From contig NZ_CP014304.1 in the NCBI RefSeq assembly GCF_001562275.1, positions 3,968,001 through 4,032,000 on the forward strand: a DNA stretch of 64,000 nt, written 5' to 3'. Shown piece after piece: positions 34,952-43,215 of the stretch. Within the stretch, counting starts at the first letter, position 1; each line of letters opens with the position of its first letter. Source of the stretch: Hymenobacter sp. PAMC 26628 (GTDB lineage: Bacteria; Bacteroidota; Bacteroidia; Cytophagales; Hymenobacteraceae). The notes below the pieces were generated by a model. It saw only the letters and a program-made list of their open reading frames with translations, ran no database searches and was not told the DNA's origin. A program made the translations under genes and the position numbers.

Positions 34952-36019
34952 TTACTTTTTCACCGCGGCCAGCGTGGCCATGTCGATGACGAAGCGGTAG
35001 GGCACCTTGCCTTTTTCCACGTCGCCGAAGGCTTGGTTGATGTTCTTGATGTCAATCAGCTCCACGTCGGCCGTAATACCGTGCTTGCCACAGAAGTCGA
35101 GCACTTCCTGGGTTTCGGCGATGCTGCCGATGAACGAGCCGGCTACGCTGCGACGCTTGCTGGCCACCAGCATGTTGTTGGTGCCCGACGCCAGTTGCTC
35201 CAGCACGCCCACCAGCACGATGTGGCCATCGCGCTTCAGCAGCTCCACGTAGGGGTTCACGTCGTGCTTGACGGGGATGGTGCTGAGGATGAAGTCAAAC
35301 TTTTCCGCGTGCTTAAGCATAGCCGCGGGGTTTTTTGAGTAAATCACGTCGTGGGCCCCTATTTCCCGGGCGCGGTCTTCCTTACCCAGCGAAGAGGTGA
35401 TGACCGTTACCTCCGCGCCCAGGGCCACGGCTAGTTTCACGGCCACGTGGCCGAGGCCGCCGAGGCCCACTACGGCTACTTTCTGGCCGGGGCCCACTTT
35501 CCAGTGTTTCAGAGGCGAGTAAGTGGTGACGCCGGCGCACAGCAGCGGGGCCACGCCTTGCAACCGGTGGCCCAGGCTGGTGGGCACGCTCAGCACGAAT
35601 TTTTCGGTCACCACCAGGTGGTCCGAGTAACCACCGTAGGTGTTGGTACCGTCGGGCTTGAAGGGACCGTTGTAAGTGGCCAGCATGCCGTTTTCGCAGT
35701 ATTGCTCCTCGCCCTCGGCGCAGGAAGCGCAGTGCTGGCACGAGTCGACCATGCAGCCCACACCCACCAGGTCGCCCACCTTGTACCTGGTGACGTGCTC
35801 GCCCACGGCCGTGACGCGGCCCACAATTTCGTGGCCCGGCACGCAAGGGTACAGCGAATTTTTCCAGTCGTTGCGCACTTGGTGCACGTCGGAGTGGCAC
35901 ACGCCGCAGTATTCGATGTGGATGGCCACGTCGTGGGCCCCGGGTTCGCGGCGCTCGAAGTGGAAGGGGACTAGTTTAGCTTTGGCGCTTTTGGCAGCGT
36001 AACCGATGGCAGCGGACAT
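34952..36019 (-). CDS. Zinc-dependent NAD(P) alcohol dehydrogenase (cinnamyl-alcohol-dehydrogenase-like)
   Basis: 355 residues from ATG 36019; the frame extends further upstream without homology. The catalytic zinc site is in EYCGVCHSDVHQVRND with PGHEIVGRV. The structural zinc is bound by CQHCASCAEGEEQYC (four Cys). The Rossmann motif is VVGLGGLGHVAVKLA, followed by TSSLGKEDRA, suggesting NADPH. The sequence matches the YahK/CAD class, broad-range aldehyde reductases. Cytoplasmic, monocistronic. Confidence 0.92.
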   Translation of the reverse strand: MSAAIGYAAKSAKAKLVPFHFERREPGAHDVAIHIEYCGVCHSDVHQVRNDWKNSLYPCVPGHEIVGRVTAVGEHVTRYKVGDLVGVGCMVDSCQHCASCAEGEEQYCENGMLATYNGPFKPDGTNTYGGYSDHLVVTEKFVLSVPTSLGHRLQGVAPLLCAGVTTYSPLKHWKVGPGQKVAVVGLGGLGHVAVKLAVALGAEVTVITSSLGKEDRAREIGAHDVIYSKNPAAMLKHAEKFDFILSTIPVKHDVNPYVELLKRDGHIVLVGVLEQLASGTNNMLVASKRRSVAGSFIGSIAETQEVLDFCGKHGITADVELIDIKNINQAFGDVEKGKVPYRFVIDMATLAAVKK

Positions 36020-36207
36020 GGGGAGGAGGTTGGTTTTGGAAAAGGACGGCGGGGCCCACGGCCGAGGCAGCGGGGCTAGTTTGTACTCCCCCGCCCCGCG
36101 CCGGGTTGCCACGGTGGGGCTTATTGCCGCCCATTTATTCTGGAGCCCTGTGGCTGGTTGGGGCCCCGGCGCACCACTGCCGGACGTTTTTTGTCGTACT
36201 TGAGGCC

Positions 36208-36774
36208 ATGCCGCTTCCGCGTACCCCCCTGCTCACCGACCGCCTGCTCCTGCGCCCTTATGAGGCGGCCGACGCCGACGCGTTTTTCGCCCTGCTCCAG
36301 CACAACCACACCCGCCTGCACACCTCGTTTCCCGACCGCCTGCGCACCGTGCCCACCGCCGCCGCGGCCCCTGGGGCCCTGGCTGCCTTCGCCGCCGATT
36401 GGCACAGCGGGCGCTTCTACGTGCTGGGCATCTGGCTGCGCGCCACCGGGGCCTACATCGGCGACATTTGCCTGATGCCCCTGAGCGACGCGCAGGCCGA
36501 AATTGGCTACTACTTGGCCCGGGAAGCCGAGGGCCACGGGTATGCCCGCGAGGCCTTGGCAGCCATGTGTCGCTTTGGTTTCGGGCCGGTGGCCAGCCGT
36601 CGCCTGCTCATCCGCTGCTTTGCCGACAACGCCCGGGGCCAGGCAGTGGCCCTGGCCGCCGGCTTCCACCTCGAAAAGCCCGTCCCCCGCCGCTCCTGGT
36701 TCCGCAACGCCGACGCGGTAGGCCTCATCTACCGTTTCGTACAGGAAAAATCAACGAGCGAGTCGGCAAATTAG
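36208..36774 (+). CDS. GNAT N-acetyltransferase (RimJ/RimL-like)
   Basis: 188 residues from ATG 36208. LLTDRLLLRPYEAADADAFFALL is the classic RimJ-type opening; IGDICLMPLSDAQAEIGYYLAREAEGHGYAREALAAM contains the acetyl-CoA loop, and ADNARGQAVALAAGFHLE is motif B. It transfers acetyl to an unknown amine, perhaps a protein N-terminus. The last residues (EKSTSESAN) are encoded in a stretch resembling the ACTCATTCA-type repeat found in hrpB, so the C-terminus may derive from a repeat insertion. Confidence 0.85.
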   Translation: MPLPRTPLLTDRLLLRPYEAADADAFFALLQHNHTRLHTSFPDRLRTVPTAAAAPGALAAFAADWHSGRFYVLGIWLRATGAYIGDICLMPLSDAQAEIGYYLAREAEGHGYAREALAAMCRFGFGPVASRRLLIRCFADNARGQAVALAAGFHLEKPVPRRSWFRNADAVGLIYRFVQEKSTSESAN

Positions 36775-36833
36775 TGAGTCGGCGAATGTGTGAATGCACA
36801 TTACTACTCATTAGACTTATTCCTGAATACAGT

Positions 36834-36880
36834 AAAAAAGGCCGTCATGCTTCGACAAGCTCAGCATGACGGCCTTTTTT
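36834..36880. terminator. Bidirectional terminator built from a repeat-family sequence
   Basis: AAAAAAGGCCGTCATGCT (36834-36851) and its exact complement (36863-36880) flank an 11-nt loop. The GTCATGC / GCATGAC tips are the ends of the palindromic repeats seen elsewhere in the window. It lies between the convergent GNAT (+) and outer-membrane protein (-) genes. Confidence 0.9.
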
Positions 36881-36931
36881 ATAACGTTTCTAATTCATTT
36901 TCATTCACCAACTCACTCAATTACCTACCCA

Positions 36932-38155
36932 CTACTGCCCCACCCGGGCGCGGCGGCCTACGTTGCCGAGCAGCCATTCCTGCCGAAAATTGAGGTAGAA
37001 GCCAAACGAGAAATCCAGCAGCTGCCGGTTGAAATCGTACACCGGCTCCACGCGCACCGTGAGGGCCGCCGCGTCGGAAATACGGAAGTCGCGCAGCAAG
37101 CGCACCAGCAGCAGGCGGCGCTCAGCATCGGTATAGCCCGGCGTGCCGTAGCGCGAGGCAATGGATTGGTAGTAGGGGCCCCCGAGCGGTGCATAAAATT
37201 GGTGGCCCTGCCAGTAGCTCAGCATCACGTCGAGGTAGCGGGTTTCGAGCGTGCCGTTGAGGTACAGCCCGTTGCCAGTTTGGTACGGCAGCCGGTAATT
37301 CGAGAACGAGTGGTCGTCGAAGGCCACGGCGTAGGCATTTAGCCGTACCGCTTGCAGCACTGCGCCGTGCAGCGGCACGCGCGCCACCACGCCCGTGGCG
37401 TAGTTGAACAGCGTTTGGATGGGCGCGTGCAGCGTGTCAATCTGCCCGCCGTGGTGCCGGGCCGTGAACTGAAACGGCACGGACACGTCCACTGGGCTCT
37501 CGGGCCGGGTGAGGCGGAAGCTGCTGCTGAGGCCCCCGGCAATCTGCTCCTGGTAATTGCTACCCGGGTACTCCTGCTTCAGCCAATCCACCCACACGTC
37601 CAGCGCCACGCGCCGGGAATTCAGCCGGTACTGCAAGCCTTCCTCCAGCGGCTTCAAAATCACCCGCTCAAAATCGAACAGCGGCTCGATGTAGCCATGG
37701 TTGAGGTTCGCCCGGATGTTGCCAAAGATGAACTGGTGGGGCCCGTGCGTCCAGGTGGCGCGGTAGGTGGGCCGCACCTGCCGCAGCGTGGGGTTGCCAA
37801 AATCCTTCCACAAGAAAACGCCGGCCTCCAGGCGCAGCTCCTTGGTGGGGTAGTACACGAGCTGCGGGTTGAGCTGCGTGCCAAACAGCGTGTAGCCCTC
37901 CACAATGTCGTTGAAGTACTCGTTGTCTTTGAAAAACGTGAAAGCGTTGAGGCTGATGCGCAAATCGCCGGCCTGGGGCGTGGCTCGACTCGCCGCCGTA
38001 TCAGCGTCTTCCGCAAGTTGCGAGGGGTTTTTACCAAACTTGGTGCGGCCCGGCTCCGGCGAGGTAAACGCCCGGTTATCCAGTTGCGCCTGGGCCTCGC
38101 CAGCCGTAACCAGCAGGGCCCCAACGGCTACTAAAATTCTTAGAAAATTCCCCAT
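36932..38155 (-). CDS. Predicted outer-membrane beta-barrel protein, unknown
   Basis: 407 residues from ATG 38155, where the signal peptide starts (MGNFLRILVAVGALLVTAGEAQAQ). The remainder is rich in alternating aromatic strands (LRLEAGVFLWKDFG, QFIFGNIRANLNHGYIEPLFDF, LDVMLSYWQGHQFYAPLGG, LLDFSFGFYLNFRQEW) and fits a 14-18-strand barrel. No porin family named. The frame is open 60 codons upstream, across what would be a non-secreted extension. Probably surface located; role unknown. Confidence 0.78.
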   Translation of the reverse strand: MGNFLRILVAVGALLVTAGEAQAQLDNRAFTSPEPGRTKFGKNPSQLAEDADTAASRATPQAGDLRISLNAFTFFKDNEYFNDIVEGYTLFGTQLNPQLVYYPTKELRLEAGVFLWKDFGNPTLRQVRPTYRATWTHGPHQFIFGNIRANLNHGYIEPLFDFERVILKPLEEGLQYRLNSRRVALDVWVDWLKQEYPGSNYQEQIAGGLSSSFRLTRPESPVDVSVPFQFTARHHGGQIDTLHAPIQTLFNYATGVVARVPLHGAVLQAVRLNAYAVAFDDHSFSNYRLPYQTGNGLYLNGTLETRYLDVMLSYWQGHQFYAPLGGPYYQSIASRYGTPGYTDAERRLLLVRLLRDFRISDAAALTVRVEPVYDFNRQLLDFSFGFYLNFRQEWLLGNVGRRARVGQ

Positions 38156-38322
38156 ATATTTCCAACCCCAATGGCACAAAACCGGGGGCCCCAGTGTTAG
38201 AAAAAGCCGCCTATAAACAGCAGTATCGCAAGCCTTGGTTTTGTGCATATTGGCTGGGCGCAACCCACCAAAACCCCTTAACTTTACCCAAACGTAATTC
38301 CTTTTTTCCAACTCCCTCCCAC

Positions 38323-39456
38323 ATGGCATTAGCACCCTCCAAGGCTTTCAAAGCCGATAAAGCCGAAAAGGCGGACAAACCCGAAAAGAACGAGAAGGGC
38401 GAAGTGAACGTCGCCGCCGAAAAAATGAAGGCCCTCCAGCTGACCCTCGACAAGCTGGACAAGGCCTACGGCAAAGGCACGGTGATGAAACTCTCCGACA
38501 ACAAGGTGGGCGACATTCCGAGCATTAGCACGGGCTCGCTCTCGCTCGACATTGCCCTGGGCATTGGCGGTGTGCCCCGCGGCCGCGTGGTGGAAATTTA
38601 TGGTCCCGAGTCGTCGGGCAAAACCACCCTGACGATGCACATGATTGCCGAAGCGCAGAAGAAAGGCGGCATGGCCGCGTTCATCGACGCCGAGCACGCC
38701 TTCGACAAATCGTACGCCGAGAAGCTCGGCATCGACACCACCAACCTGCTCATCGCCCAGCCCGACAACGGCGAGCAGGCCCTCGAAATTGCCGACCAGC
38801 TCATCAGCTCGGGCGCCATCGACATCATCGTAATTGACTCCGTGGCTGCCCTCGTGCCGAAAGGCGAATTGGAAGGTGACATGGGCGACTCGAAAGTGGG
38901 CCTGCACGCCCGCCTCATGAGCCAGGCCCTGCGCAAACTCACCGGCACCATCAACAAAACCGGTTGCTGCTGCGTGTTCATTAACCAGCTCCGCGAGAAA
39001 ATCGGCGTGATGTTTGGCTCGCCCGAAACCACGACCGGCGGCAACGCCCTGAAATTCTACGCTTCGGTGCGCCTCGATATTCGCCGCATTGGCCAGATCA
39101 AGGAAGATAAGGACAACGTGACTGGCAACCGCACCAAGGTGAAGGTGGTGAAAAACAAAGTGGCGCCGCCCTTTAAAGTGGTCGAGTTTGACATCATCTA
39201 CGGCCAGGGCATCAGCAAAGTGGGCGAAATTGTTGACCTCGGCGTCGACATGGGCATCATCGGCAAATCGGGCTCGTGGTTCAACTACGGCGAAACCAAG
39301 ATTGGCCAGGGCCGCGAGGCCGTGAAAACCCTGCTGCTCGACAACCCCGAGCTGGCCGACGAAATCGAAAAGAAAATCCGCGACATGGCCAAGGGTGACG
39401 TGGACGTCATCCCCGTGGACCTGACCATTGTGGAGGACGGCGAAGACACGCTGTAA
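38323..39456 (+). CDS. recA: RecA recombinase with Lys/Glu-rich N-terminal extension
   Basis: 377 residues from ATG 38323. Walker A GPESSGKTT (94-102), AAFIDAEHAFD, Walker B IIVIDSVAALVPKGELEGDMGDS, loop L1 GLHARLMSQALRKLTG, NQLREKIGVMFGSPETTTGGNALKFYAS with loop L2. It is the strand-exchange protein of homologous recombination and the SOS co-protease. The first 30 residues (KAFKADKAEKADKPEKNEKGE) form a charged, probably disordered tail absent from the E. coli protein. No LexA-type SOS palindrome was recognised upstream. A terminator follows at 39535. Confidence 0.97.
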   Translation: MALAPSKAFKADKAEKADKPEKNEKGEVNVAAEKMKALQLTLDKLDKAYGKGTVMKLSDNKVGDIPSISTGSLSLDIALGIGGVPRGRVVEIYGPESSGKTTLTMHMIAEAQKKGGMAAFIDAEHAFDKSYAEKLGIDTTNLLIAQPDNGEQALEIADQLISSGAIDIIVIDSVAALVPKGELEGDMGDSKVGLHARLMSQALRKLTGTINKTGCCCVFINQLREKIGVMFGSPETTTGGNALKFYASVRLDIRRIGQIKEDKDNVTGNRTKVKVVKNKVAPPFKVVEFDIIYGQGISKVGEIVDLGVDMGIIGKSGSWFNYGETKIGQGREAVKTLLLDNPELADEIEKKIRDMAKGDVDVIPVDLTIVEDGEDTL

Positions 39457-39534
39457 GGCCCGCCCGAGCGGCGCGGCTGAATTCTGGGGCCCTGGGCTTT
39501 CACTTTCAGCCGAAAAGCTTTCATTAAACCAAGT

Positions 39535-39567
39535 AAAAGGCCCGCTGCAATCCGCAGCGGGCCTTTT
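39535..39567 (+). terminator. Intrinsic terminator of recA
   Basis: AAAAGGCCCGCTGC-AATCC-GCAGCGGGCCTTTT, 14-bp perfect arms, 78 bp after the recA stop. Confidence 0.92.
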
Positions 39568-39651
39568 CGCGTTTTTATTTGGGGCCTGGCACTGCATTTG
39601 ACCAACGCCGGCTGGTGGTTACGCCTTAGATTTACCCCTTCTGCTTGTTAC

Positions 39652-40464
39652 ATGCGCCGCTGGATTTACGCTGCTCCGTTTGCTTTGCTGCTCCTGGCTG
39701 CCCAATCGGCCACGGGGCCCGGCGAGGCCGTGCGCTACCTGCCGCAGGCCAGCTTCGGGCGCGGCGAGGTCATCAACTACAAGGTGCACTACGGCCTTAT
39801 TAATGCCGCTGAGGCCACGGTGGAAACCAGCGGGGCCCTGGAGCGCGTGGCCGACCGCCCCTGCTATAAGGCCACCGTGAGCGGGCGCACCATCGGCTCG
39901 TTCGATTTCTTTTTGCGCATCCGCGACCAATGGCGGGCCTACATCGACACGACCAGCATCTTGCCGCTGCGGGCCCAGCGCGATATTACGGAGAAGGGCT
40001 ACCACAAGAAGGAAACGGTGGACTTTGACCAAATCCGCGACGTGGCCGACGTGCAGGACCACAACAAAGAAAACCCCACCCGCACCTCGGTGAAGGTGGC
40101 CAACAACTGCCTGGAGCTGGTGAGCGGCTTTTATTACCTCCGCACCCTCAACCTGGAGCGTATGCACCCGGGCGATATGGTGCGAATGCCGGCCTACTTC
40201 GACGGCGACAACTTCTTGCTCGAAGTGGTGTACAAGGGCCGCGAAGCCGTGGAAACCAAGGCCGGCACGGTGCGCGCGTTCAAGCTGGTGCCCAAAATGC
40301 CCGCCAACAAGATTTTCAAGGGCGAAAATGCCATTTCGGTGTACCTCTCCGACGACCGCAACAAGATTCCGGTGCTGTTCCAGGCCGAGCTGTTTGTGGG
40401 CGCGGTAAAGGTGGATATGTACCAGTACCGCGGCCTGCGCAGCCGCCTGAACATGGTGCGCTAG
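39652..40464 (+). CDS. DUF3108 exported protein
   Basis: 270 residues from ATG 39652. A signal peptide (WIYAAPFALLLLAAQSA) is followed by the DUF3108 core: GEVINYKVHYGLINAAEATVE, IGSFDFFLRIRDQWRAYID, LPLRAQRDITEKGYHKKETVDFD and a late KMPANKIFKGENAISVYLSDDRNKIPVLFQAE. The family is periplasmic with a lipocalin-like beta-barrel predicted and no known function. Box TTAGATTTA 21 bp before the ATG only partly fits the promoter consensus. Confidence 0.85.
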   Translation: MRRWIYAAPFALLLLAAQSATGPGEAVRYLPQASFGRGEVINYKVHYGLINAAEATVETSGALERVADRPCYKATVSGRTIGSFDFFLRIRDQWRAYIDTTSILPLRAQRDITEKGYHKKETVDFDQIRDVADVQDHNKENPTRTSVKVANNCLELVSGFYYLRTLNLERMHPGDMVRMPAYFDGDNFLLEVVYKGREAVETKAGTVRAFKLVPKMPANKIFKGENAISVYLSDDRNKIPVLFQAELFVGAVKVDMYQYRGLRSRLNMVR

Positions 40465-40527
40465 CCGGCGGCGGGGCCCCGGACCCACGTCACACAAACG
40501 TAACACTGCCTTGGCGCAACGCGGCGG

Positions 40528-40535
40528 TAATTTTG
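40528..40535 (+). promoter_or_regulatory. -7 promoter box of the two-component pair
   Basis: TAATTTTG fits TAnnTTTG and lies 29 bp before the response regulator ATG. A TTG at 40511-40513 is only 14 bp upstream, shorter than the usual 19-21. Confidence 0.45.
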
Positions 40536-40564
40536 TGGCAACATTCCACCTAAGCCCCCGCGCC

Positions 40565-41260
40565 ATGAGCACTGCGAAACCGCCCGTTTACAAAGTTCTG
40601 GTGGTCGACGACGACCCGGACATTGTGGAATTGTTGGAATTCAACCTGAAGAAGGAAGGCTACCTCACCGCCTCAGCCGGCGACGGACGCCAGGCCCTGG
40701 AGGTGGCCGCCGCGTTCGGCCCCGACATCATTCTGCTCGACGTGATGATGCCCCACCTCGACGGCATCGCCGCCTGCCGCCTGCTGCGTGAGCAGCCCAA
40801 GTTCAAGGACACCTACATCCTGTTCCTGACGGCCCGCGCCGAGGAGTTCTCCGAAGTGGCCGCCTTCGACGCTGGCGCCGACGACTTCATCGCCAAGCCC
40901 ATCAAGCCCCGGGCCCTGCTCAGCCGCCTGGCCGCCCTCAAGCGCCGCGACCAGGACCCCCACGCCGCCGTGGAAGCCATCGAAATCAACGGCTTGCGCA
41001 TCGACCGCACCGGCTTCGCTGTGTACCAGGAGGGCCGCAAAATCACGCTACCCAAGAAGGAATTTGAGCTGCTGGCCTTCCTGGCCGCCGCGCCCCACAA
41101 GGTGTTCAACCGCGAAGAACTGCTCCAGAACATCTGGGGCAACGACGTTTTTGTGCTGGCCCGCACCGTGGACGTGCACGTGCGCAAAGTGCGCGAAAAG
41201 GTGGGCGACCACCACATTCAAACCATTAAAGGCGTGGGCTACCGCTTCAATGCGGACTAA
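40565..41260 (+). CDS. OmpR/PhoB-family response regulator
   Basis: 231 residues from ATG 40565. Receiver domain: acidic pair in VVDDDPD (Asp15-17), phosphoacceptor Asp59 in ILLDVMMP, Thr/Lys switch residues in LTARAEE and IAKPIKPRALL. The C-terminal winged helix has LPKKEFELLAFLAAAPHKVFNREELLQNIWG and VDVHVRKVREKVG … TIKGVGYRF. It pairs with the histidine kinase 108 bp downstream. PhoB-like by order and length, but the stimulus is not shown by context. Confidence 0.95.
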   Translation: MSTAKPPVYKVLVVDDDPDIVELLEFNLKKEGYLTASAGDGRQALEVAAAFGPDIILLDVMMPHLDGIAACRLLREQPKFKDTYILFLTARAEEFSEVAAFDAGADDFIAKPIKPRALLSRLAALKRRDQDPHAAVEAIEINGLRIDRTGFAVYQEGRKITLPKKEFELLAFLAAAPHKVFNREELLQNIWGNDVFVLARTVDVHVRKVREKVGDHHIQTIKGVGYRFNAD

Positions 41261-41264
41261 ATTT

Positions 41265-41345
41265 GATGTGAAAATGTGAGAAAGTGGCGGGCTGTGAAAA
41301 TGCGTTAAAACGGCTGGGGCCGACATTTTTCATATTTTCACATTC
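41265..41345. repeat. ATGTG/CACAT-family inverted repeat, copy 2, inside the two-component operon
   Basis: The left half reads GATGTGAAAATGTGAG and CTGTGAAAATGCG; the right half reads GACATTTTTCATATTTTCAC and ATTCG. The element fills most of the gap between regulator and kinase genes. It can form a long AU-rich hairpin. Confidence 0.7.
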
Positions 41346-41368
41346 GTCCTATTCAGCGCATTAAATCC

Positions 41369-42436
41369 ATGGATTTCTCTTCCCGCACCGTTGCCATCCT
41401 CATTGCGTTGCTGGTGGCGGGCGTGCTCACGGCGTGCGCGCTGGTGGTGCCGGGCTTGCCGCAGCGCGAGGCGTTTCTGGCGGGCGGCATTACGGTGGCG
41501 GCGTGCTTCCTGCTGGTGTATTTGACGTTTGAGGCCCTGATTTTCCGGGAAATCAACGGCATCTACGCTGGCTTGGAGCACATCAAGCGCAAGGAGTTCA
41601 AGAAGCTGAGCAACAAGTTCTTGTTTCGGCCCGAGCCAGTGAAGCGGGTGCGCGACGAGATACTGCAAATGGCCGAGCGTCGGCAGCAGGAGATTGACGA
41701 GCTGAAGCGCCTCCAAGCCCTGCGCCGCGAGTTCCTGGCCGACGTGTCGCACGAGCTGAAAACGCCGCTTTTTGCCGCCCAGGGCTTTGTGCACACCGTG
41801 CTCGACGCCGAGGGCCCCGACGACATCGACCCCGCCACCCGGCACAAGTTCCTCACCAAAGCCGCCACCAGCCTCGACACGCTCGACGCACTGATCCAGG
41901 ACTTGGTCACGATTTCGCAGCTTGAGCAGGGCGTGGTGCGCCTGCGCCGCCAGCGCTTCGACTTGGTGGCCCTGGTACACGAAATATTCGAGCTGGTGGA
42001 GGAAAAAGCCCGCCGCCGCGGCACCACGCTCGAGCTGCTGCCGCCCAAGTACGCCACCACGGGCCTTGCCGTCGTGGCCGACCGCAACCGCATCCGCCAG
42101 GTGCTCATCAACCTGATTGACAACGCCGTGAAGTATGGCCGCGACCAGGGCCAAGTGCGCGTATCGCTGCTGGAAAGCAACCGCGGCGTGCGCATTGTGG
42201 TGCGCGACGACGGCCCCGGCATTGCCCCCGAGCACCAGGTCCGCATCTTCGAGCGGTTCTACCGCATCGACAAAAGCCGCTCGCGCGAGTCGGGTGGCTC
42301 GGGGCTGGGGCTAGCCATCAGCAAGCACATCGTGGAGGCCCATAAGTCGAGCATCCGCGTGAAAAGCGCCGCGGGCGAGGGCACCACCATGGAGTTTAAG
42401 CTATCCAAGCCCAAGGTGGCCCCGGGGGGGGCCTAG
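41369..42436 (+). CDS. PhoR-like sensor histidine kinase
   Basis: 355 residues. Two membrane helices (about 8-30 and 36-55) with almost no periplasmic loop, then a linker and HisKA with phosphorylated His128 in DVSHELKTPL. HATPase_c motifs follow: N-box QVLINLIDNAVKYG, G1 VRDDGPGI, F-box RIFERFYRIDKSRSRESGGSGLGLAIS. The absence of an extracytoplasmic sensor fits PhoR-type kinases that sense through other membrane proteins. The cognate regulator is the gene before it. Confidence 0.95.
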   Translation: MDFSSRTVAILIALLVAGVLTACALVVPGLPQREAFLAGGITVAACFLLVYLTFEALIFREINGIYAGLEHIKRKEFKKLSNKFLFRPEPVKRVRDEILQMAERRQQEIDELKRLQALRREFLADVSHELKTPLFAAQGFVHTVLDAEGPDDIDPATRHKFLTKAATSLDTLDALIQDLVTISQLEQGVVRLRRQRFDLVALVHEIFELVEEKARRRGTTLELLPPKYATTGLAVVADRNRIRQVLINLIDNAVKYGRDQGQVRVSLLESNRGVRIVVRDDGPGIAPEHQVRIFERFYRIDKSRSRESGGSGLGLAISKHIVEAHKSSIRVKSAAGEGTTMEFKLSKPKVAPGGA

Positions 42437-42458
42437 CCTGATGCGGCCCCCTCGGCGT

Positions 42459-42466
42459 TACCTTTG
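42459..42466 (+). promoter_or_regulatory. -7 promoter box of the pseudouridine synthase gene
   Basis: TACCTTTG matches the consensus and ends 8 bp before the ATG at 42475, implying a very short or absent leader. Confidence 0.45.
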
Positions 42467-42474
42467 GGGCCTTT

Positions 42475-43188
42475 ATGAAGCTCCCGAATTTCGCCGACCT
42501 GATCCTATTTGAAAGCGACGACTACCTCGTCGTTAACAAGCCGCCCTTTCTGGCTACGCTCGACGAGCGGGTGGGTGGGGCCCCCAACATGCTGCGCATG
42601 GCACGCCAGCACTACGATGACATTCAGGCCGCCCACCGCCTCGACCGCGACACTAGCGGGGCCCTGGCCTTTGCCAAGCACCCCGAGGCCTACCGCCACC
42701 TGGCCATGCAGTTTGAGAACCGGGAGGTGAAAAAGCAGTACCACGCCGTGGTGTGGGGCACCCCACGCCTGGAGCATCAGCTAGTGGACCGCCACATCGA
42801 AACTACTACCCGCGGCAAGGCTCGCCTCGCTTACAAAGGCAAGGAGGCCGAAACCTACTTCACTACGCTCGATACCTACACCCGCCACGCCCTCGTGCTG
42901 GCCGAGCCCGTGACCGGCCGCATGCACCAGATTCGGCTGCACTTGCAGTACCTCCAGGCCCCCATTGTGGGCGACGGGATGTACGGCGGCGAAGATTTTT
43001 TCCTCTCGTCACTCAAGAAGAAGTTCAACCTGAAGGAAGGCGACACCGAGCAGCCGTTCATTAAGCGCTTTGCGCTGCACGCCATGCGCCTGCAGTTTGC
43101 GGGCCTCGGGGGCGAGGAAATTACGGTGGAAGCCCCTTACCCTAAAGACTTCCGGGTGCTGGTGGACGTGCTGGCTCAGAACCGCTAG
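42475..43188 (+). CDS. RluA-family pseudouridine synthase
   Basis: 237 residues. The opening ESDDYLVVNKPPFL and the catalytic motif HRLDRDTSGAL (the second Asp is the nucleophile) are diagnostic. KKQYHAVVWG, MHQIRLHLQYLQAPIVGDGMYGG and FALHAMRLQF complete the fold. No S4 domain, as in RluC/D-unlike, RluA/TruC-like short forms. It isomerises uridine in rRNA or tRNA; the target site cannot be told. Confidence 0.92.
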   Translation: MKLPNFADLILFESDDYLVVNKPPFLATLDERVGGAPNMLRMARQHYDDIQAAHRLDRDTSGALAFAKHPEAYRHLAMQFENREVKKQYHAVVWGTPRLEHQLVDRHIETTTRGKARLAYKGKEAETYFTTLDTYTRHALVLAEPVTGRMHQIRLHLQYLQAPIVGDGMYGGEDFFLSSLKKKFNLKEGDTEQPFIKRFALHAMRLQFAGLGGEEITVEAPYPKDFRVLVDVLAQNR

Positions 43189-43215
43189 GGCCCCGGGGCC
43201 CTGGCGACTAGCGGT

